Part shown: piece after piece, positions 36,387 through 43,620 of the stretch
Layout: every line of letters begins with the position of its first letter
Position numbering within the stretch: the stretch's first letter is position 1
Assembly: GCF_021369635.1 (NCBI RefSeq)
Contig: NZ_JAJNBZ010000002.1
Location: 377,320 to 441,319 of the forward strand
From: Paenibacillus profundus
GTDB lineage: Bacteria > Bacillota > Bacilli > Paenibacillales > Paenibacillaceae
Direction of reading: 5' to 3'
DNA length: 64,000 nucleotides
Notes under the pieces: model-generated
What the model was told of the DNA's origin: nothing
The model's database searches: none
Seen by the model: the letters and a program-made list of their open reading frames with translations, nothing else
Translations under genes and position numbers: made by a program

Positions 36387-36593
36387 ATGAACAACAGACA
36401 ACTAGGTACGCACGAAATGTTGGAAGTGCATGAACTTTTGAACTTTAAAAATGTTTGCATGACAAAAACCAAAACAATGATGGGGTTGGTGTCATGTCAA
36501 GAGTTGCAGGGATTAATGCAAGAAGATGTCCAAAACTCCGCCAAAGCAATTCAGGATTATCAAGCTCTATTGTCGCGAGCAAATTATATTTAA
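36387..36593 (+). CDS. Small spore coat-associated protein (CotF-like helper)
   Basis: A 68-residue protein beginning MNNRQLGTHEMLEVHELLNF. It has the helical pattern of the short CotF-type proteins that Bacillales encode just before a full cotF gene. HEMLEVHELL and SCQELQGLMQEDVQNS are the recognisable parts. A strong ribosome binding site (AAGGAGGTG) precedes it. It is 13 bases from the next gene, so the two are surely coexpressed, presumably late in sporulation. Confidence 0.75.
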   Translation: MNNRQLGTHEMLEVHELLNFKNVCMTKTKTMMGLVSCQELQGLMQEDVQNSAKAIQDYQALLSRANYI

Positions 36594-36606
36594 AGGAGGT
36601 GTCTCT

Positions 36607-36903
36607 ATGAATCCAATCGTTCAAAACATGACGGGTATGAGCACATTATCCGATCAAGTAATTGCAACAGATATGTTATTGGCTTCAAAGTCCGGCATAA
36701 AGGACCTGGCCGTTGCCATTACCGAGTCAGCTACGCCTGAAGTGCGCACTGTATTAAAGTCGCATTTAGATACAGCCATCACCTGTCATGAAAAGCTTAC
36801 CAACTATATGATGAATAAGGGATATTACCATCCGTACAATGTGAATGAACAGTTGCAAATCGACATGCAAAGCGCCAATGCTGCATTGGGACTTCAGCAA
36901 TAA
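36607..36903 (+). CDS. CotF-family spore coat protein
   Basis: A 98-residue helical protein of the CotF family. The typical segments are LSDQVIATDMLLASKSGIKD, AITESATPEVRTVLKSHL and the tail MMNKGYYHPYNVNEQL. The start at 36607 follows AAAGGAGGTG; a longer frame from 36526 overlaps the preceding gene and is not credible. It is found with its short partner in one operon. Confidence 0.85.
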   Translation: MNPIVQNMTGMSTLSDQVIATDMLLASKSGIKDLAVAITESATPEVRTVLKSHLDTAITCHEKLTNYMMNKGYYHPYNVNEQLQIDMQSANAALGLQQ

Positions 36904-36921
36904 CATACTCGTACCCAGTCC

Positions 36922-36952
36922 AAAGCACCCATGAGATACGGGTGCTTTTTAA
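36922..36952 (+). terminator. Terminator after cotF
   Basis: AAAGCACCC..GGGTGCTTTTT stem and T run. Confidence 0.85.
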
Positions 36953-37042
36953 TATACCTTAAAGCGTGACTGTTTCGTATAAGGATCGGATTACATGGGA
37001 ATCTTACAACTGATATAACATTACTAACCGGAGGTGAATGAA

Positions 37043-37327
37043 TTGAAAAAACGATTATCAGCTATTCTGATAATGGCATCCATTTCTATGGTTCTCGCCG
37101 TACCAGCCTTTGCAGTAGATGGTTCCAGTTACGATGGCGGTATGAACACCAACGCGAATAATGGTTACAACACCAACACGACTGGCAATTACAACACAAG
37201 CAACGTCAGAACTAACGCTGTAAATGGCAACAGAGGAAACAATTATGGTTGGCTCGGTCTGCTTGGACTAGTTGGCTTAGCAGGGCTGCGTAAAAGAAAC
37301 GATGAATATTCCGGTCAACGTTCATAA
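37043..37327 (+). CDS. Small exported WGxxGxxG-family protein
   Basis: A 94-residue protein. It has a signal peptide (KKRLSAILIMASISMVLAV, cleavage near AFA), an Asn/Thr/Gly-rich linker, and a C-terminal segment YGWLGLLGLVGLAGLRKR. This is the WGxxGxxG hydrophobic patch followed by basic residues, which looks like a membrane-retention or sorting tail. The function of the family is unknown. The start is probably TTG at 37043, eight bases after GGAGG; the GTG at 37034 overlaps that site. Confidence 0.8.
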   Translation: MKKRLSAILIMASISMVLAVPAFAVDGSSYDGGMNTNANNGYNTNTTGNYNTSNVRTNAVNGNRGNNYGWLGLLGLVGLAGLRKRNDEYSGQRS

Positions 37328-37373
37328 GCTGTAAATTTCGATATTTAGCTGTTCTAAAGTAAATATGAAATGC

Positions 37374-37422
37374 AAGATGCACCCACATGAGACATCATTA
37401 TATCCTTGGGGTGCATCTTTTA
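37374..37422 (+). terminator. Terminator after the WGxxGxxG gene
   Basis: AAGATGCACCC..GGGGTGCATCTT stem followed by TTATG; a long A/T-rich loop lies between. Confidence 0.7.
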
Positions 37423-37450
37423 TGTCTGCGCCGTCTCCAATACTTTTCAT

Positions 37451-37478
37451 TAAAAAGCCGCCCCCGAAGGAGCGGCTG
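37451..37478 (-). terminator. Terminator of the minus-strand MFS gene
   Basis: On the minus strand: AGCCGCTCC-ttc-GGGGGCGGCT followed by TTTTT. Confidence 0.85.
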
Positions 37479-37524
37479 AGAAGAACTTACGTGTGACTTT
37501 ATTGTGAGGGTGACCGTTTTTCCA

Positions 37525-39162
37525 TCATGAGTTGGAAGCGGACGCCTGAGGATGGGAATGTCCATCCACTGTTGACTCGTCATCGGCTCCCTGTCTGCGT
37601 TTCTTGTCCATCCCGTCACGGGAGATACGGCCGTTGCCGATAAGCAGCGATACGAAGATGCCGAGCACGATAAATCCTAATCCGGTCAGGAACACGGTGG
37701 AGAAGGAGGAAGACCACGCTTCCTTGACGGTATCCAACAGGTTCGTTTTTGCTTCTGCAGGAAGCGGAATTTGTTCGCTGTTAATGAGCATTTGATACAG
37801 CGTATTCGAGTCGGTGCCGGTCTTATCCAGCACAGTCTGCGTCATCGCATCAGCGCTCGCCTTGGCTTTGGCTATGTTGGTTGCGATGACCGCATTCATG
37901 ATGACATTGAACAGCGTCGCTCCAATTGTGCTCCCGATAGAGCGGAAGAAGGTCGTCGCTGAGGTAACGGTGCCCAATTTTTCACGCGGGAACGCATTTT
38001 GGACGACAATCGTTATAATCGGCATTACAAGCCCCATCCCGAAGCCGAGCACCATCATGAAGCTATAAGCGGTAATCTGCGTCGTATGGACGCCCATCGT
38101 GCTCATCAGCAGGAAGCCAATGGAAGTGATGAGCATCCCCGCGGCCATTACCGAACGATAAGGCATGCGCAATACGAGGCGGCCGCCGAGGACGCTGGCA
38201 ATAATGAGCGCAATCATCATCGGTGTCATTGTGGAACCGGCCTGCGTCGGTGTCACGCCGAGCACGCCCTGCATGAACATCGGCACGAACATGATGGCGC
38301 CGAACATGCCGAGACCGACCAGAAAGCCGAGTGCGACGGATACATTGAATACGCGGCTCTTGAACAGGGACATCTCGATAATCGGTTCTTGCGCCCGACG
38401 TTCCACGAAGACGAATAGAACGAACAGCAGCAGCGCGCCGGCAAAGGTAAGTATGCTCGTTGCCGAAGTCCAACCATATTTATCGTGATTCAAAGACAAC
38501 CCGAGCAGAAGCAGCACGATACCTGGAATGAGTGTGAAAATACCTAACCAGTCGATGGCCACTTTCTTGCTCTTGTCCCGCGGAGCATCCACGGACTTCA
38601 TCCCGATAAAGATAAGGATGGTCGATAATAATCCGAATGGAACATTAATTAAGAAAATCCAATGCCAACTAATATTATCTACGATAAATCCGCCAAAGAA
38701 CGGCCCGATCACGGAACTAAGACCGAATATCGCCCCGAAGATGCCTTGCCACTTCGCGCGCTGCTCCGGAGTGAACATCATGCCGATGATCGTCTGCGAC
38801 ATTGGCATCAGCATCCCGCCGCCGATCCCTTGTATGGCTCGATAAATGATTAATTGCTCCATGGTGGTGGCTGTCGCACATAGCCCAGAACCGACGACGA
38901 AGATAAGCCAGCCGATCAAATAAATAAAGCGGCTTCCGAATAAGTCGGCCAGCTTGCCGGCCAGAGGAATAACAGCAGTGGAACAGATCATATACGCTGT
39001 CGTAACCCATGCAAATATGGAAAACCCGTTTAAATCCTTAATGATGGTCGGCATTGCCGTACCGACAATCGTTTGCTCAAGGGAACTGAAGAACATCCCC
39101 ATAATAAGACCGAATAAAACCATGTTGCGACGAGACCGGGTGGGGTCATTCGTCATCGTCAT
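37525..39162 (-). CDS. DHA2-type MFS multidrug exporter, copy 1
   Basis: A 14-helix proton-driven exporter of the EmrB/QacA (DHA2) group, about 545 residues. Motif A of this group is present as GKLADLFGSRFIYLIG. Motif C-like helices include GLSSVIGPFFGGFIVD, and the first helix has SSLEQTIVGTAMPTI, typical of drug exporters. It should export lipophilic or cationic compounds. It is divergent from a tetR gene, and the 313-base gap contains four matching operator-like palindromes, so it is almost certainly TetR-controlled. The start is either ATG at 39162 (AAGGTG upstream) or TTG at 39168. Confidence 0.92.
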   Translation of the reverse strand: MTMTNDPTRSRRNMVLFGLIMGMFFSSLEQTIVGTAMPTIIKDLNGFSIFAWVTTAYMICSTAVIPLAGKLADLFGSRFIYLIGWLIFVVGSGLCATATTMEQLIIYRAIQGIGGGMLMPMSQTIIGMMFTPEQRAKWQGIFGAIFGLSSVIGPFFGGFIVDNISWHWIFLINVPFGLLSTILIFIGMKSVDAPRDKSKKVAIDWLGIFTLIPGIVLLLLGLSLNHDKYGWTSATSILTFAGALLLFVLFVFVERRAQEPIIEMSLFKSRVFNVSVALGFLVGLGMFGAIMFVPMFMQGVLGVTPTQAGSTMTPMMIALIIASVLGGRLVLRMPYRSVMAAGMLITSIGFLLMSTMGVHTTQITAYSFMMVLGFGMGLVMPIITIVVQNAFPREKLGTVTSATTFFRSIGSTIGATLFNVIMNAVIATNIAKAKASADAMTQTVLDKTGTDSNTLYQMLINSEQIPLPAEAKTNLLDTVKEAWSSSFSTVFLTGLGFIVLGIFVSLLIGNGRISRDGMDKKRRQGADDESTVDGHSHPQASASNS

Positions 39163-39269
39163 TCGCAATCACCTTGCTTTCGTTCAGTATGTTTTTTCCT
39201 CTGCAGCCGTTGTGTACCTATGAGTGATAACTTGCGATAAATCGTAATTATCCGCATCCATTTCACAGC

Positions 39270-39283
39270 TGACTTTCCGGTCA
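39270..39283. promoter_or_regulatory. TetR operator-like site 1
   Basis: TGAC-TTTCCG-GTCA, extended on the right to TCAACC. Together with site 2 it forms a larger inverted repeat (17 bases, one mismatch), with arms 39270-39286 and 39313-39329. Confidence 0.7.
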
Positions 39284-39314
39284 ACCAAATGACATGTTGA
39301 TACTATAATTCCGG

Positions 39315-39330
39315 TTGACCCGAAAGTCAA
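39315..39330. promoter_or_regulatory. TetR operator-like site 2
   Basis: TTGAC-CCGAAA-GTCAA, a perfect 5+5 palindrome with a six-base spacer. Confidence 0.75.
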
Positions 39331-39402
39331 ATGTTTTGTTTCTAAAATATTTCACTCATATATCCATGTGTGGTATGGTTAGCTTATTAAATGATTGCCT
39401 CC

Positions 39403-39418
39403 TTGACTTGGCAGTCAT
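39403..39418. promoter_or_regulatory. TetR operator-like site 3
   Basis: TTGAC-TTGGCA-GTCAT, 9 of 10 arm bases matching; it abuts site 4. Confidence 0.65.
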
Positions 39419-39433
39419 TGACGTAACGGTCAA
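39418..39433. promoter_or_regulatory. TetR operator-like site 4
   Basis: TTGAC-GTAACG-GTCAA, a perfect palindrome 43 bases before the tetR start. A half site CCGGTCAA follows at about 39449. The arrangement of two sites near each gene fits dual control of the divergent promoters. Confidence 0.75.
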
Positions 39434-39475
39434 ATGCTCAATGATGTCCGGTCAATTAGGCATGGAGGACGCGAC

Positions 39476-40405
39476 ATGGAAGATAAGAAGAGCCAGATTA
39501 TGGAGACCGCACTCGCGTTATTCGCGGAGAAGGGCTATCATAATACCTCGATTCAGGAAATTGCGGATCGGATTGGCATTGCCAAAGGATCCGTGTATTC
39601 GTTTTTTCGTTCAAAAGAAGAACTGTTGATTACGATTTTCGACCATTATCATCAATTGATGTATGAGATGCTTCGCCACACGTTGACTGAGAGTTTGCCT
39701 CCGCGTGAGAAATTGGAGAAGTTGATTCGTGTTTCGCTTGAGCAATTTAGGCGTTTCAAGCTGTTCCTGACGATGCAGCGGAAAGAATCGCACTTGCATC
39801 AGAAACGGGAAATTCGCGACATGGTGTTCGAGTTCCGGGCCAAACGGTTCTTTGCTTTCCGCCAAGTTGCTGCCGAAGTATACGGGAAAGAGACAGAGCC
39901 ATATTGGATCGACCTCGCGACAATCATTAGTGGTATGACCTTCGAGTTCATGAATTATGCGGCTTTCGATCGGAAAAATGTGGACTTTGGCAAAGTGAAT
40001 CATTTTATTATTAACGTGCTGGATGCGACGGCGGAAGCGTTGGTGAAGAAGAAGGCGGAACCTGTCCTGACGCTCAGCATGATGAACGACTATATCCGGG
40101 CAGGGAAAATCGGCCTGTCAGACGAGCAGCAGCATTTGCTGCAGCGAGTGTGGGAGCTGAAGGATGCGGTGCTGCAAAGCCCTTGCGGTGTCAAGCAGCG
40201 AGAGGAAGCGGAGCAGGCATATTCCACCTTGGAATCCGAGGTGCTGCGGGGCAATGCAGGTGGAGTCAATGCGCGCGCAATGGCGTTGTTTCTCGGTTCA
40301 CTGCCGGAAGAATCGATACAGCAGGCGGCGAAGCAAGTGCTCGTCACATTACAATCTCCGCGTTGGGGTGAAGGTGAAGGCAACTCGTGCGTACGTGGCT
40401 GCTGA
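39476..40405 (+). CDS. TetR/AcrR-family repressor
   Basis: A 309-residue regulator. It has an N-terminal TetR helix-turn-helix (TALALFAEKGYHNTSIQEIADRIGIA and KGSVYSFFRSKEELL, about 10-50) and a ligand-binding domain. The protein is long for the family (usually 190-220). The extra roughly 100 residues at the C terminus are helical and have no recognised motif. It probably represses itself and the divergent exporter through the TTGAC-N6-GTCAA sites. Its last 19 bases overlap the gene for an ECF transporter T subunit, so the transporter genes may be coregulated. The start at 39476 has GGAGG upstream. Confidence 0.88.
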   Translation: MEDKKSQIMETALALFAEKGYHNTSIQEIADRIGIAKGSVYSFFRSKEELLITIFDHYHQLMYEMLRHTLTESLPPREKLEKLIRVSLEQFRRFKLFLTMQRKESHLHQKREIRDMVFEFRAKRFFAFRQVAAEVYGKETEPYWIDLATIISGMTFEFMNYAAFDRKNVDFGKVNHFIINVLDATAEALVKKKAEPVLTLSMMNDYIRAGKIGLSDEQQHLLQRVWELKDAVLQSPCGVKQREEAEQAYSTLESEVLRGNAGGVNARAMALFLGSLPEESIQQAAKQVLVTLQSPRWGEGEGNSCVRGC

Positions 40406-41124
40406 ACTTGGACCCGATAACGAAAGGGATATGGCTCCTGAGCACCGGACTTGCCGCGATTGTCACCTTGAACTTGTCGTGGCAATCCGCTTGGTTCGGA
40501 GCAGTGCTTGCGATCGGCCTGTCTGGCGCAGATTGGTCACTCGGCCGATGGGGCAAGACCCTGCTCTGGCTATTAGGCTTCGGCCTTCCTCTCTTTCTGT
40601 TTCAATGGCTCGTCCTGCCCGGGGAGACGCCGTGGCTGCGCGCAGGCGGGCTCGTCTTGACGGCGGAAGCGTACCGGGATTCGCTGACGCTGACGCTCCG
40701 AGCGATGACGCTGTTCCTGTCATCGCTGCTGTACGCGTCAACGACAGCGCCGCGTGATGTGGTCGTGGCGCTGTCGCATCATATGCGGCTGCCAGACCGC
40801 TTTGCGTTCGCGGTCGCCATTGCGCTGCGCTTCGTGCCGCTTCTTACGGAGGAAGCGGCACGTATTCGCCACGCGCAGCGCATGCGTCAGCTAGCGCCTC
40901 CGCGCGGGCTCGGCGAGCGGCTAGGCATTGCTCGCCGCTACGGGGTAACCGTGGCGGCGAATGCGCTCCGCCACGTGCAGGAGGTGGCGACCGCGATGGA
41001 AGTGAAGCGGTTCGGCGCGGTCGCCACGCGCACGCACTGGCGCAGGCTGCGCTTTGCGCCTGCTGGAATCGGTGTCGCGGCCGCCTCCGTAGTGGCGGCG
41101 GCCGCGACATGCTTGTTCGGCTAG
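40387..41124 (+). CDS. ECF transporter T component (CbiQ/EcfT-like)
   Basis: A 245-residue membrane coupling subunit of an energy-coupling-factor vitamin or metal importer. It has about six hydrophobic helices, a long cytoplasmic part with the two coupling regions (ARIRHAQRMRQL and ATAMEVKRFGA), and VALSHHMRLPDRFAFAVAIA, typical of the family. The first coupling motif lacks the usual A-R-G end. The GTG at 40387 lies inside the 3' end of tetR, with GAAGG upstream, so translation is coupled. S and ATPase components follow. The arginine-rich, high-GC C-terminal part differs from its neighbours. Confidence 0.87.
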   Translation: MRTWLLNLDPITKGIWLLSTGLAAIVTLNLSWQSAWFGAVLAIGLSGADWSLGRWGKTLLWLLGFGLPLFLFQWLVLPGETPWLRAGGLVLTAEAYRDSLTLTLRAMTLFLSSLLYASTTAPRDVVVALSHHMRLPDRFAFAVAIALRFVPLLTEEAARIRHAQRMRQLAPPRGLGERLGIARRYGVTVAANALRHVQEVATAMEVKRFGAVATRTHWRRLRFAPAGIGVAAASVVAAAATCLFG

Positions 41125-41197
41125 GGCAGAGGAAGACTCGTTCCATTCAGCCCTAGCCACGCAACATTATTACTTGCAATTCCTTCATAAGGCTTGT

Positions 41198-41230
41198 AAC
41201 GTTAAAACAGGATATTCCAGAGTTAACGTT
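41198..41230. promoter_or_regulatory. Inverted repeat before the S component gene
   Basis: AACGTTAA..TTAACGTT, perfect 8-base arms separated by 17 bases. It could be an operator or an mRNA hairpin. No thiamine or other riboswitch signature was found between 41125 and 41256. Confidence 0.45.
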
Positions 41231-41256
41231 GTCAAGGAAATGGAGGAATTATACTC

Positions 41257-41865
41257 GTGCAACATAGACCCGCTGAACGCTTCTCCTTGCGTTCGTTAAC
41301 GTTGTCCGAATGGGTGCTGATGGCGCTCTTGGCCGCGGCTAATGGCGTGCTCACAAGCGGATTGTCATGGGTGAACAAGCTGCTTCATTCTATGGGCGGT
41401 CCCATGCTCACGTCATCGCTTGTCGGCTTATACATGATTTACGGTCTGCTTGCGATGTATATCATTCGCAAACCGGGTGCGGCGCTAATGACCTATGCGC
41501 TTGGCGCTTGTATCCAAATTCTCGTCGGCACTGCATACGGGGCTTGGTCGGCTATTGCGGCGGCCGCCTGTTATGCAATCGTGATCGAGCCGATTTTTTA
41601 TTTGTTTCACTATCGTCATTATAATTGGGGCGCCATGTTATTTGTCGGTACCGCCGCGGTGCCGCTCTGGTTCGTCGTGTCCGCCTTCATGTTCGGGTAC
41701 ATACAGTACGAGTCATGGGTGCTCATCGTTACGTTACTTATCCGCTGTCTGAGCGGCATGCTGCTCTGCGGCGCGCTTACGAAAGTAATCGGCGACCGCT
41801 TGGCGCCGACGCGGGCGGTTCGCCCCTTTGCGCTCGGCCGTGACTATCGGGAACATCAGGGATAG
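41257..41865 (+). CDS. ECF transporter S component (YkoE-like)
   Basis: A 202-residue membrane protein with five to six helices that should bind the substrate. Features such as SEWVLMALLAAANGVLTSGL, AALMTYALGACIQIL, the YGAWSAIAAAACYAIVIEPI stretch and HYNWGAMLF resemble the YkoE group, which is linked to thiamine-precursor (hydroxymethylpyrimidine) uptake. That link is by resemblance only, and there is no TPP riboswitch here to support it. It starts at GTG 41257 with GGAGG about ten bases upstream and is followed by the ATPase gene 15 bases later. Confidence 0.75.
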   Translation: MQHRPAERFSLRSLTLSEWVLMALLAAANGVLTSGLSWVNKLLHSMGGPMLTSSLVGLYMIYGLLAMYIIRKPGAALMTYALGACIQILVGTAYGAWSAIAAAACYAIVIEPIFYLFHYRHYNWGAMLFVGTAAVPLWFVVSAFMFGYIQYESWVLIVTLLIRCLSGMLLCGALTKVIGDRLAPTRAVRPFALGRDYREHQG

Positions 41866-41880
41866 GAGGAAGACGATCTG

Positions 41881-43521
41881 ATGGGGCAATCGTTAAGCCT
41901 GGATGAGGTCATGCGTGCCGAACGCGTGGCCTTTACCTATTTAGGAGAGAACGAGCCAGCGCTCGAAGAATGCAGCTTCCGCATTTTACGCGGCAGTGTC
42001 ACACTTATCGCCGGTGGCAACGGCAGCGGCAAGACAACGCTATGCAAGCTGCTTGCCGGCGCGATGCAGCCATATGAAGGAACGGTGCGCGGAACGATTA
42101 ATTCAGCAGCGGCACACGGCGATTCATCCCCGCTTGTCGGCTTCGTTCTGCAGGAGGCAGATGAGCAGTTCGTTATCGGGACGGTGGAAGACGAGCTTGC
42201 CTTTGCGCCTGAAAATTTGGGCCTGCCGCGCGATGTCATTGGCAAGCGGGTAGAAGAGCAATTACGCAGAGCTAGCCTTACTTCCCTGCGCCATCGGCAG
42301 GTGCATCAGCTGTCCGGAGGGGAGAAGCAGCGGACGGCAGTCGCTTCGGTTTTGACACTGGAACCCGACATTCTCATTATGGATGATGCGTGGAGCCATA
42401 TGGACGCGCCGGCTCGCCGGCAGCTGGATAAATCGCTGCAAGCCTGGCATCAAGCAGGGCGCACGCTCATTCTAGCCGTGTCACGGTTGGATGAGATGGA
42501 CTGGAACTGGTTAGATGATGCCCAGCTTCTTCTTCTGCACGATGGACGCATTGCCTTCGACGGTCATCTGGCAGAAGGATTGAGGAACGGACAGACTGAG
42601 AAGTCGGTAACGGAGGATGACTTCGCTTGTCCCAACCTTGTCAGCCTGTGCCGCAAGGCAGGAGTGCTTCCCTCTGGAGCTGTTCCGATCCAGCTGCAGG
42701 GTAATCTGGTATCTGATTGTGCAGCACCTAAGTGTACAACGAAATCCGCATGTCCTTCAGACACGGCCGGGGCGTTACTTCAAGTGTGTGAGCTCGACTT
42801 CCGCTACCGCCTCGGAGCCCATTCGCGCTCGTCGCGTGACTATGCGCTGCACAGTATCAGCTTTCAACTTTTGCAAGGGCAATGCGTTATCCTGCACGGT
42901 CTGAATGGTTCAGGGAAATCGACTCTTTTCCGCATACTAACGGGAGGGATGCCGTCTAAGGCCGGGTATACGAGCGGTACGGTGATGCTCGAGGGGCGCC
43001 CATTCTCACAATGGTCCACTTATGATCTTGCAGGGCGCATCGGTTTTGTCGCCCAACATCCGGAGAACGGATTGTTCGCTGATACGGTGGAGGAAGAAAT
43101 ACGTGATGCCGTTCTGATGGCGCAGCGCAGCGGTCGTTCGTGCAATGATGCAGATAACGGCCTCATGACAAGCCAAGCTCTCGATAAGCAGGTGGAAACC
43201 TGGCTCGAGCATAACGATTTAAGTTCGGTCCGGCACCTTCACCCGCATGATCTGCCTACCGGCGCGAAGCGTCTCTTAAGTCTCACCTTGGCCGTCATTC
43301 ACGATCCGCCTATCTTATTGCTGGATGAACCGACCGCAGCGCTCGATGCCCGCCATGCCGAGGCGGTACGGGATTGGTGCCTCGCGCAAGCGGAGCAGGG
43401 GCGAGCGCTTATCGTGGCTACGCATGACCAGATGTGGGATCAGGTTCGGCATTCGAGTATGCGTCAGGCATATATGGATGAAGGAAGGCTTACAGAGGTT
43501 GTTCAAAAAGCCCCCTTTTGA
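41881..43521 (+). CDS. Fused double ATPase of the ECF transporter (YkoD-like)
   Basis: A 546-residue protein with two ABC ATPase domains in one chain. Domain 1 has Walker A GGNGSGKTT (about 44-52), signature LSGGEKQRT and Walker B ILIMDDAWSHMD, where the catalytic Glu is replaced by Asp. Domain 2 has Walker A GLNGSGKST (about 339), a degenerate signature LPTGAKR (about 456) and Walker B ILLLDEPTAALD. In the assembled sandwich this gives one canonical and one degenerate ATP site. The last codons (EVVQKAPF, stop) come from a fragment of the hairpin repeat, so the native C terminus has been replaced. It works with the T and S components just upstream. Confidence 0.9.
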   Translation: MGQSLSLDEVMRAERVAFTYLGENEPALEECSFRILRGSVTLIAGGNGSGKTTLCKLLAGAMQPYEGTVRGTINSAAAHGDSSPLVGFVLQEADEQFVIGTVEDELAFAPENLGLPRDVIGKRVEEQLRRASLTSLRHRQVHQLSGGEKQRTAVASVLTLEPDILIMDDAWSHMDAPARRQLDKSLQAWHQAGRTLILAVSRLDEMDWNWLDDAQLLLLHDGRIAFDGHLAEGLRNGQTEKSVTEDDFACPNLVSLCRKAGVLPSGAVPIQLQGNLVSDCAAPKCTTKSACPSDTAGALLQVCELDFRYRLGAHSRSSRDYALHSISFQLLQGQCVILHGLNGSGKSTLFRILTGGMPSKAGYTSGTVMLEGRPFSQWSTYDLAGRIGFVAQHPENGLFADTVEEEIRDAVLMAQRSGRSCNDADNGLMTSQALDKQVETWLEHNDLSSVRHLHPHDLPTGAKRLLSLTLAVIHDPPILLLDEPTAALDARHAEAVRDWCLAQAEQGRALIVATHDQMWDQVRHSSMRQAYMDEGRLTEVVQKAPF

Positions 43522-43530
43522 TCACGAAGC
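43494..43530 (-). repeat. Tail fragment of the hairpin element
   Basis: AGAGGTTGTTCAAAAAGCCC followed by CCTTTTGATCACGAAGC matches, in reverse, the outer end of the element at 6351-6574. It overlaps the 3' end of the ECF ATPase gene and supplies its stop codon. Confidence 0.7.
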
Positions 43531-43620
43531 ATGTACTAAATACAGTGAAAATGCCGTTTAGCGGCCCGATCTTGTTACATTTTAAAAATACATTTTACAG
43601 ATGGAAAGGGGAGGACAATC

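Noticed and set aside
41125-41256. TPP riboswitch before the ECF S component
   Set aside because: The gap is only 132 bases and none of the conserved thi-box stretches (such as CTGAGA with ACCTGA) is present.
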